Below are positions 58,717-64,000 of a stretch of 64,000 nucleotides of DNA, one piece after another. Position numbers and translations under genes: made by a program. Location: positions 1-64,000 of IMG/VR virus record IMGVR_UViG_3300036985_002638, one strand, 5' to 3'. The DNA is from a virus. The notes under the pieces were generated by a model. That model had not been told where the DNA came from. It did no database searches and saw only the letters and a program-made list of their open reading frames with translations. Each line of letters starts with the position of its first letter. Positions within the stretch are counted from its first letter, which is position 1.

Positions 58717-58926
58717 TTAGTTGTTTAAATATCTAGTGTTAAATTCTATTTGTGTTACTTTTTGAGGGGTTTTATTGAGATTAAAAGCTACTTCCTCGAT
58801 AAATTCTAAATTGTCAGGATTTTTAATATTGTTAGTCCATTTCGGGCAAGCATCAACATTAAATTTTTGTAGTGTGCAGCTATTTAATAAAATTGTGCTT
58901 GCTAGTGTTACAATTACTGTTTTCAT
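58717..58926 (-). CDS. Small lipoprotein (69 aa)
   Basis: N-terminus MKTVIVTLASTILLNSC is a lipoprotein signal with LNSC and Cys17 as the lipid-bearing residue. The mature part is polar, with one further Cys (DACPKW). The third lipoprotein of the window. Confidence 0.6.
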   Translation of the reverse strand: MKTVIVTLASTILLNSCTLQKFNVDACPKWTNNIKNPDNLEFIEEVAFNLNKTPQKVTQIEFNTRYLNN

Positions 58927-58976
58927 GGTTTTGGGGTTTTTAGGGGTTAAAATTATTATTTATCAATCGGCGGGCT

Positions 58977-59159
58977 TTATCGAATACGGTTAATATAATT
59001 GTATAGTCTTAATCTTGCTTTGTATCTTGTATCAACATATATCTCAGCATCGAATTTAATCTCCCAATTTTGGGCTGTGTCACTATCATTGGTTAATCTC
59101 TCAACCGTTTGATCTTTGGCGTTTTTGTAAACTACATGTAATAAATATGGCTTTTGCAT
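58977..59159 (-). CDS. Small hypothetical protein (60 aa)
   Basis: A 60-residue, beta-hairpin-like protein (YLLHVVYKNAKDQTVERLTN). Not recognised. Confidence 0.45.
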   Translation of the reverse strand: MQKPYLLHVVYKNAKDQTVERLTNDSDTAQNWEIKFDAEIYVDTRYKARLRLYNYINRIR

Positions 59160-59182
59160 TTTCTTAAATTTTAGATTGTTTT

Positions 59183-59200
59183 TAACTCAACTTTGCGTTA
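59183..59200. repeat. Dispersed 18-bp palindrome, copy 11
   Basis: TAACTCAACTTTGCGTTA with one mismatch, between the genes at 59159 and 59217, next to an AAAGGA-type intergenic motif. Confidence 0.7.
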
Positions 59201-59216
59201 TATTTCCTTTTATTAA

Positions 59217-59564
59217 TTAATCAAATTTTAAAGGCACTATTTCACTTATCATTATCTCTATATTGTTACTGTATAGTTCCTTTTCTCCTTTCTTCCATTT
59301 TTCTATATCGTATTTTGATGGTTCGTTGTTGTCTTCGTCTACTAAATTACTCCACCATAAAACGGTTTTATCTTCGTTTGTTTCCGCGTGTTCAAAATTG
59401 AACGGCAAATAAATAGTATTATTAAAGTGATTTTCTATTGCCTCGCGTATTGTTTCCGTTTTTTGTGTGCTTTCAATATCATAACAATTAACCTGTTTTC
59501 CTTCTCCTTCGTTATAACTGTCAATATATACCGTGTGAATTGTTGTTACTTTAAATTTTCTCAT
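59217..59564 (-). CDS. Hypothetical protein (115 aa)
   Basis: The N-terminus KVTTIHTVYIDSYNEGEGKQ with an acidic, Trp-containing C-terminal part. Not recognised. Preceded by a CC-ATG start context as in many genes of this block. Confidence 0.55.
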   Translation of the reverse strand: MRKFKVTTIHTVYIDSYNEGEGKQVNCYDIESTQKTETIREAIENHFNNTIYLPFNFEHAETNEDKTVLWWSNLVDEDNNEPSKYDIEKWKKGEKELYSNNIEIMISEIVPLKFD

Positions 59565-59624
59565 GGTTTCCTGGTTTTAAGTTGTTAATATTTGATTTTT
59601 GTTTTTGCGGTTCGGCGGATGTGC

Positions 59625-59912
59625 CTATTTATATACTTTCATTAATTCTATTATATGCCTTTCATCTTCTTGTATATTATATGACTGTATTAATATTCCT
59701 CCGTCATATCTTTTATTATGGTATTTCTTCCCTCCTATCTTCTTAGCTCTCTGTAATGCTAATTTATATTTATTGTCAATTCCTATATATATCCCTGTCT
59801 TATCATAATCATCGTTATCAGTTATGAAGTTTAAAAAGTGACAAACATATCTAGGGTTCCCGTTAATATCATTGTTAACCCTTGTCCATTCTATTTTATT
59901 TGTAGTTTCCAT
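59625..59912 (-). CDS. Conserved small phage protein (95 aa)
   Basis: The features NPRYVCHFLNF, then YKLALQRAKKIGGKKYHNKR, then GGILIQSYNI recall a family of about 90 residues in phages (N-G-N-P-R-Y-V..., A-x-x-x-G-G-x-K-Y...G-G-x-V-x-Q-S-Y-N). Function unknown. Confidence 0.6.
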   Translation of the reverse strand: METTNKIEWTRVNNDINGNPRYVCHFLNFITDNDDYDKTGIYIGIDNKYKLALQRAKKIGGKKYHNKRYDGGILIQSYNIQEDERHIIELMKVYK

Positions 59913-59970
59913 ATCTTTATATATTTAAATTGTTATTTACCTTGTATCTTTAATCCTTAACCGTTGGTAG

Positions 59971-59990
59971 TCGTTTGTTGTCGGTTAATA
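59971..59990. repeat. Copy of the origin-linked motif CGTTTGTTGTCGGTTA
   Basis: TCGTTTGTTGTCGGTTAATA also occurs at 61099 and 61205 beside iterons. Here it lies in the 138-base space between the genes at 59912 and 60051, which has no other feature. Confidence 0.5.
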
Positions 59991-60050
59991 TAAACCTATT
60001 TATGTATGTGTATTATATAATTTTTATACTTCCAACATATTAACGTTCAA

Positions 60051-60299
60051 TTAGTTACGCGCTTTAAATCTCTCTAATTGGTGGTGAATATTTGCGTATA
60101 AATCCGAAATTAAATCGCTTAAAATGTCGTTTAGTTGGTACATTTCCAGGTCATACAACTGGTTAAAAGTATCTCCATTAACTAAATGAGGCGCTGTTTC
60201 TCTGTAATTGTCTAATATGCAGCCAATTAGCTCGGTTTTAGCTTGGCGTTCTCTATTCATTAGGTCGCGGAGTTTTAGGGTTATTTGTGGATTTTTCAT
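60051..60299 (-). CDS. Hypothetical helical protein (82 aa)
   Basis: Helical 82-residue protein (LKLRDLMNRERQAKTELIGC). Not recognised. Confidence 0.55.
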   Translation of the reverse strand: MKNPQITLKLRDLMNRERQAKTELIGCILDNYRETAPHLVNGDTFNQLYDLEMYQLNDILSDLISDLYANIHHQLERFKARN

Positions 60300-60382
60300 T
60301 GGTTCTATTTTTTTAGGGGGTTAAAAATGTTAAAAGCTTGTAAACATTGGTGTCTATACGGTGGACGAATAGCATTTTGTGG

Positions 60383-60802
60383 TTAAAATTCTGGTGCAAT
60401 TATACCGAATCCGCCAAAGTCTTTATGTATGTTTAAATCTTTTGCTTTCTCGCTTTTAATCTTTATAGCGTATCCTCTAGCGTCAAAATTGATATATACT
60501 AAATCTTTTGCTTTTTCGCCTAATATCTTAACTAACTGCTTTTCAATACCGTTAAAAAATACCTCTACTTCTTTTTCTGTAGCATCTTTTAAATCATATC
60601 CAGTAAACTTATTACGTTCTAATAAATTTAATGTGTTTGTATTCATTAGGCAAGTTGTGGCAAGATGTGCTTTTCTTTCTACTCTTATAAGTTTTTTGCA
60701 TAGTTCTATTGGTTCAATTCCAGTATTAAAAATATTGTTTAGGTTTTCGCCGTGTCTTTTAATGTTATTATACATTAATTCTTTTTTAGTTTCTGCTTTC
60801 AT
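60383..60802 (-). CDS. Hypothetical protein (139 aa)
   Basis: The start is placed at ATG 60802 (MKAETKKELMYNN) because the upstream in-frame ATG at 60850 adds a Lys/Thr/Asn-rich stretch. The body is alpha/beta, ending in AKDLNIHKDFGGFGIIAPEF. It is the first gene of the leftward block nearest to the origin-like region. Not recognised. Confidence 0.55.
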   Translation of the reverse strand: MKAETKKELMYNNIKRHGENLNNIFNTGIEPIELCKKLIRVERKAHLATTCLMNTNTLNLLERNKFTGYDLKDATEKEVEVFFNGIEKQLVKILGEKAKDLVYINFDARGYAIKIKSEKAKDLNIHKDFGGFGIIAPEF

Positions 60803-60890
60803 GGTTTCTAGTTTTATAGGGTTAGTATGTTTGTTTGTTTGCTTATTCAAATATCGTTATTCTTTCGGGACCATATTAAATATTGGTATG

Positions 60891-61221
60891 AACGGTAAAA
60901 CAAATTTGTTAGCGGTAAAATAGATTTATGAGTGGTAAAAGGATCTATTAAAAAACGTGTTAAAATTTACCCTATTTATTTAACCTTTATACTAAGTCCA
61001 AAAATGATAGTTTAAATTAAAACCGTGCCAAAATCGTATAAATTTAAACTATTACATAAGCGGTAATAATCCAGGATAAGCGGTAATGGCTCAAATAGCC
61101 GTTTGTTGTCGGTTAATAGCGTGCCAAAATTACTGTAAATATGTTAAATTATAAGCTATTACATGAACGGTTATAATCAATGATGAACGGCAAAGGTTAA
61201 TTATCCGTTTGTTGTCGGTTA
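60891..61221. other. Candidate replication origin with 20-bp-spaced iterons
   Basis: Seven copies of [AG]A[AG]YGG[TC][TA]A-type iterons lie in three groups: 60891, 60911 and 60931; 61058 and 61078; 61165 and 61185. Within each group the spacing is exactly 20 bp. Two groups are inside an imperfect tandem duplication of about 107 bp that also repeats GTGCCAAAAT and CCGTTTGTTGTCGGTTA (61099 and 61205). There is no gene. Iterons phased to two helix turns are typical of initiator-binding origins. Confidence 0.65.
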
Positions 61222-61224
61222 TTC

Positions 61225-61242
61225 TGACTCAATTTTGAGTTA
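61225..61242. repeat. Dispersed 18-bp palindrome, copy 12
   Basis: TGACTCAATTTTGAGTTA, one mismatch to the consensus, four bases after the second CCGTTTGTTGTCGGTTA motif. Confidence 0.7.
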
Positions 61243-61576
61243 TAAACGTGTGTTATTCCTGGGATAGGTTGTTATGTGTCGGCGCGTTATAAAATGATTA
61301 TGCAAGGCGGCGGCCTTACTAAAATAATATATTTATATATATAACATTACTAATTTATTTACTTATCTACTAGCATAGCATAAACCAATTTACCATATAT
61401 AAATACTAATTTACTAATCCTAATAAATCCTAATTTCAAATATCTGTTTAGCTTTTCGTCTTTGTATTATCCCCCCCGTCCCCCGCTTTTTGTTTCTGTT
61501 GTAAAATTTAAGCTATATAGTCCCACGAAAGTTTTAATTTTTTAAAAAAAAATTTGATGTTTATTTTATCAATGTT
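61243..61576. other. Gene-free AT-rich stretch with a C-tract
   Basis: About 330 bases without a gene. An AT-rich part (61320-61440, repeated TTTA, TACTAAT and CTAAT segments) could unwind easily and suits an origin. A C-tract of 7+5 bases (CCCCCCCGTCCCCC, 61471-61484) and an A-run at 61546 stand out. I see no promoter until the GTAACC box at 61577. Confidence 0.55.
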
Positions 61577-61605
61577 GTAACCTTTAGGGAATGGTTAACG
61601 TATAA
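61577..61605 (+). promoter_or_regulatory. GTAACC/CGTATAA-type promoter, rightward
   Basis: GTAACC at 61577-61582 and CGTATAA at 61599-61605, 16 bp apart; the ATG at 61614 is eight bases after the second box. Confidence 0.65.
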
Positions 61606-61613
61606 GGTGTAAT

Positions 61614-61784
61614 ATGAAAATAACGGCAGCAAAGGGGTTTTTGAGACAAGTTAAGAAGGCTATGGAAGGAAAGGTATTAATGTGGGATTGGGTGGATGAG
61701 AGGTGGATTGTAGGGGATTTGTATAAGGTTAAGAGGTTTAGTAAGTGGACAGTAGTGATAAAAGATTTTAGTAATGAGAAGTAG
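61614..61784 (+). CDS. Small basic protein (56 aa)
   Basis: A 56-codon frame (start MKITAAKGFLRQVKKAMEGK) ending in a Trp-rich part. It is the first gene of the rightward block. Its end overlaps the next gene by 11 bases. Confidence 0.6.
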   Translation: MKITAAKGFLRQVKKAMEGKVLMWDWVDERWIVGDLYKVKRFSKWTVVIKDFSNEK

Positions 61785-62013
61785 AAGTAAAGTAAAGGAA
61801 GTAGTAGGTTCGGATTATGTTTTGACATTTGGTAAGCATAAGGGTAAGGCTATATGGTGGATTCTTATGAATGATTGTGGTTACGTGGTGTGGTTAGTAG
61901 ATAACGATGTATTAAGTTTATCTGAGGGGATATATGAAGAAGCTAAGGCTTTTTATAGTGAGATGGATGATATGAATGCAGGGTTCGGCGGATGTGAGGT
62001 AGATATTTACTAA
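61774..62013 (+). CDS. DUF3820-like protein (79 aa)
   Basis: The pattern LTFGKHKGKAIWWIL, then YVVWLVDN, matches the F-G-K-[YH]-K-G-x-x-[LI] core of the DUF3820 family, a small putative nucleic-acid-related domain also found at the C-terminus of some exonucleases. An acidic C-terminal tail follows. Confidence 0.7.
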   Translation: MRSRSKVKEVVGSDYVLTFGKHKGKAIWWILMNDCGYVVWLVDNDVLSLSEGIYEEAKAFYSEMDDMNAGFGGCEVDIY

Positions 62014-62029
62014 ATAAATTAAAATAATT

Positions 62030-62058
62030 GTAACCTTTTAAAGGGATAATAAGTATAA
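62030..62058 (+). promoter_or_regulatory. GTAACC/AGTATAA-type promoter, rightward
   Basis: GTAACC at 62030-62035 and AGTATAA at 62052-62058, 16 bp apart, six bases before the ATG at 62065, so the transcript has almost no leader. Confidence 0.65.
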
Positions 62059-62064
62059 GGGTGT

Positions 62065-62262
62065 ATGGAAGAGAATAAAGGTTCCGCCGAAATGGTGGAT
62101 AGAAAAGAAGGATATTATTGGGTTAGATATACTAAGTCAGAAGAATTTGAGGTTGCTAAGTGGTGGCCAAAGGAGGGTAATTGGACTAGAAATAACTACG
62201 AGTGGGAGTTCTGGGATGAAGATTTTTACGAAATAGATGAAAGACAGATATGCAGAAGTTAA
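62065..62262 (+). CDS. Conserved small phage protein, Trp-rich (65 aa)
   Basis: The segment GYYWVRYTKSEEFEVAKWWP, then WEFWDEDFYEIDE, is a motif shared by many small phage proteins (Y-x-W-V...W...W). Function unknown. It overlaps the next gene by 13 bases. Confidence 0.65.
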   Translation: MEENKGSAEMVDRKEGYYWVRYTKSEEFEVAKWWPKEGNWTRNNYEWEFWDEDFYEIDERQICRS

Positions 62263-62438
62263 CCTTAATAGAAGATATGATGCCACATGAGATAGTGTTG
62301 TATTACTTTCCAACGGCAGATGAAAACGATATTGATTGGATATTGTGGAACAAGACAGTATTTCCTTATGGGCCGATAGAGAAGATAAATGATAGTATTT
62401 ATGAGTGGTATTTAAAAAATAACTCAACTTTGAGTTAA
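62250..62438 (+). CDS. Hypothetical protein (62 aa)
   Basis: A 62-residue acidic protein with HEIVLYYFPTADENDIDWIL. It overlaps the previous gene by 13 bases, and its final codons N-S-T-L-S-stop are the palindrome. Confidence 0.55.
   Translation: MQKLTLIEDMMPHEIVLYYFPTADENDIDWILWNKTVFPYGPIEKINDSIYEWYLKNNSTLS
62420..62437. repeat. Dispersed 18-bp palindrome, copy 13
   Basis: TAACTCAACTTTGAGTTA, a perfect consensus copy apart from the two central bases, overlapping the stop at 62436-62438. Confidence 0.8.
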
Positions 62439-62473
62439 AAATAGGTAATTAATAAAAAAGTAATTAATTTAGC

Positions 62474-62815
62474 ATGGTGTCAACTAATAAGATAAAACCT
62501 TACGCGATATACGATAGTGTATATGATTTACAGTATATGGAACTGTATAGTGGTAGTGAAAGAGATCCTGTAGTGGATGCTTCGATATATGCTGTAGACA
62601 ACTTAGCTTTTGATTGTTTTGGTAGTAAACTTCCTTTTAGTATACAAGTAGGATTAAATGCTCAGTATTTAGATAGAAGTAAATACTTACTTGAGGATAT
62701 GGATAAGAGGGTTGTGAGATGTAGTCAGAGAGTTACAGTTACTATTATCGTATTTAATAACATGGATGATTACTTATGGTATGAAAACGGAGAGAAAACA
62801 TGGATAGATTTATAA
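62474..62815 (+). CDS. Hypothetical protein (113 aa)
   Basis: A 113-residue acidic protein with YSGSERDPVVDASIYAVDNL and a later IIVFNNMDDYLWYENG. It overlaps the next gene by 16 bases. Not recognised. Confidence 0.55.
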   Translation: MVSTNKIKPYAIYDSVYDLQYMELYSGSERDPVVDASIYAVDNLAFDCFGSKLPFSIQVGLNAQYLDRSKYLLEDMDKRVVRCSQRVTVTIIVFNNMDDYLWYENGEKTWIDL

Positions 62816-62931
62816 GCCAAACATATAGTTATAGTACTCATAGAAATTACTTTATGAATAGTACAGGAGACTTATTTATAAATAAAGAAGGAGATTTATT
62901 AATTTATTACAGATTTGAATATGGCAAGTAA
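62800..62931 (+). CDS. Small hypothetical protein (43 aa)
   Basis: A 43-codon frame (start MDRFISQTYSYSTHRNYFMN) that is Tyr-rich, overlapping both neighbours by 11-16 bases, so the three are coupled. Not recognised. Confidence 0.5.
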   Translation: MDRFISQTYSYSTHRNYFMNSTGDLFINKEGDLLIYYRFEYGK

Positions 62932-63148
62932 TAGTGAATACGAACAAAGAAGAAGTTTTGAGGGTAATAAGTCTAATGCTATAATAGAGGAAATAGATGG
63001 CATTATGTGGTTTACACCAACATCTCAATTAGAAAGCGGCAGGAAGATAGTTCGCATAACTGGGTATGAAATGGCAATGCTTGACGATAAACAAGATAAG
63101 TTACTAGTTCATCCGTCTACTATATACAATCCAAATAGTAAAATTTAA
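62921..63148 (+). CDS. Hypothetical protein (75 aa)
   Basis: The start is ATG 62921; a TTG at 62915 is in frame but less likely. The protein (start MASNSEYEQRRSFEGNK) has a middle with GIMWFTPTSQLESGRKIVRI. Not recognised. Confidence 0.55.
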   Translation: MASNSEYEQRRSFEGNKSNAIIEEIDGIMWFTPTSQLESGRKIVRITGYEMAMLDDKQDKLLVHPSTIYNPNSKI

Positions 63149-63163
63149 AAACCAAATAAATAT

Positions 63164-63952
63164 ATGAAAAGAACAATTAGTAAAATCACTGTTAATTCAG
63201 GAGGTTTAAAGGGATTAATCCTAGAGGGTCGCGAAGATGTGGCTAAGAACAACAAGATTACTGAAGATGGCTTCAAGTTAACTAAAAAGCATCCGATTTC
63301 GAGAGATTTAGAAGACAAACTTAAAGAGTTTCGTTTTTTTGCTTTAAATATTTGTGGTTTAATAACAGATAGTACAAGTAAGAATGAGAAATTAATGTTA
63401 CTTGACGGATGTGATGTATTATCTATTGAGTTCGAGAAGGGTGTTACTGGTTACTTTAAGATTAAGGTAGCAAGCCGAGTATTTGATACTAAGACTATTA
63501 CATTAAGCACTCCAAAGACAGATTCTAGTGACGATTATCAGTATTTTGATACAGTTATGAATGTAGTAGAGTCATTATTAGAAGAAGTTGAGCAGTATGA
63601 GAAGGGATTGAAACAAATCAGTGACGAAGACTTAATGATAAGCTATATCAGACACGGTAAAGATAAGAGTATGGATTTAGACAAGTTAAATGAGATGTCG
63701 GCGGAAGAAAAAGCGGATTACTGTCAATCCATCCTTGAGAAACTAGGATGCTTAGTTATTCGTCCTGATGAAGTATATGAAGAAGGAGAAATAGAAGAAG
63801 TGTCTTTAGAAACTAATGTACAACCATTAATGTTAGATATGGACCCAATGAGTGATGAATCTCAAGAAGTATGGGAACATACTATGCCACAAGAAGATGA
63901 AATTGAGCCTTTAGAATTAAAAATTGCAGAACCAATTAAACTAAAAAAATAA
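63164..63952 (+). CDS. Acidic hypothetical early protein (262 aa)
   Basis: The N-terminal 140 residues look like a folded alpha/beta unit (FRFFALNICGLITDSTSKNE, then FEKGVTGYFKIKVASRVFDT). The rest is highly acidic and ends in a repeat-like E/P/L part (EPLELKIAEPIKL). An ssDNA- or partner-binding early protein is possible because of the acidic tail, but no family is recognised. Confidence 0.6.
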   Translation: MKRTISKITVNSGGLKGLILEGREDVAKNNKITEDGFKLTKKHPISRDLEDKLKEFRFFALNICGLITDSTSKNEKLMLLDGCDVLSIEFEKGVTGYFKIKVASRVFDTKTITLSTPKTDSSDDYQYFDTVMNVVESLLEEVEQYEKGLKQISDEDLMISYIRHGKDKSMDLDKLNEMSAEEKADYCQSILEKLGCLVIRPDEVYEEGEIEEVSLETNVQPLMLDMDPMSDESQEVWEHTMPQEDEIEPLELKIAEPIKLKK

Positions 63953-63955
63953 ATA

Positions 63956-64000
63956 TGATTCATAATCTATTTCCAAATGAGGTGTATTTAGAACCTAACG
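63956..64000 (+). CDS. Start of a further gene, cut by the window end
   Basis: ATG at 63956 opens a frame (MIHNLFPNEVYLEPN) that is still open at base 64000, four bases after the previous stop. Too short to judge. Confidence 0.55.

Noticed and set aside
60429-60923. Plus-strand frame overlapping the gene at 60383-60802
   Set aside because: Its product is F/S/L-rich and mirrors the minus-strand gene, and it would run into the iterons.
61595-62427. Minus-strand frames opposite the rightward early genes after the origin
   Set aside because: They cover well-spaced rightward genes with promoters; products are Leu/Ser/His-rich shadows.
36771-62438. 18-bp palindromes as simple transcription terminators
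   Set aside because: The arms are AT-rich with only two or three G-C pairs, many lack a T-run on either side, and several are upstream of promoters or before starts.
1-64000. Stop-codon reassignment (TAG or TGA read as an amino acid), as in some crAss-like phages
   Set aside because: TAG and TGA end several genes at sensible places (for example TAG at 22886 and 61782, and TGA at 43627), and long genes contain no in-frame TAG that needs reading through.

Overview
The window is a contiguous piece of the genome of a tailed double-stranded DNA phage. It is AT-rich and tightly packed, with almost no Shine-Dalgarno sequences in front of its genes, and it uses TAA, TAG and TGA as ordinary stops. 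The virion genes, including a long muzzle/stabilisation-type tail protein and very large internal proteins, look like those of podovirus-type, crAss-like or Cellulophaga-type phages. The host is therefore most likely a member of the Bacteroidota, probably a flavobacterium. This assignment is inferred from gene content and style, not from a database match. I recognise no terminase, portal, DNA polymerase, primase or RNA polymerase here; they presumably lie outside the window.

Layout. (1) 1-34,000, rightward: virion and lysis module. It holds capsid/tail structural proteins, a set of glycine- and threonine-rich fibre-like proteins, a lysis cassette (holin-like, YkuD-like murein enzyme, holin-like, spanin-like), the tail connector and muzzle proteins, three internal virion proteins of 1446, 474 and 2751 residues, and a second group of small Cys-rich or beta-rich virion proteins. 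An endonuclease VII-type HNH gene and a bidirectional terminator at 34,596 close the module. (2) 34,721-50,241, leftward: replication, recombination and nucleotide metabolism. It encodes a GroES-like protein, MazG-like and RusA-like enzymes, NinB/NinG-like factors, an SSB-like protein, a DnaB-type helicase and an SF2 helicase interrupted by an intein. This block also contains two tRNA-type genes, a small island of folded RNAs, and a three-gene array separated by attC-like hairpins. (3) 50,616-54,491, rightward: small early genes and winged-helix proteins, starting from a long folded leader. (4) 54,475-60,802, leftward: about twenty very small genes of mostly unknown function, plus an HNH homing endonuclease at the end. 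(5) 60,880-61,560: a gene-free region with 20-bp-spaced iterons, the best origin candidate. (6) 61,614-64,000, rightward: more small early genes running out of the window.

Two dispersed signals tie the regions together. One is a promoter-like pair, GTAACCTTTT followed 15-16 bp later by CGTATAA, present about fourteen times on both strands in front of accessory and early genes. It resembles promoters read by ECF-type sigma factors. The other is an 18-bp palindrome, TAAYTCAAnnTTGARTTA, present thirteen times, often touching a stop codon or lying just upstream of one of those promoters, and probably bound by a phage regulator. Together they suggest a genome-wide regulatory circuit that I cannot assign to a known phage system.
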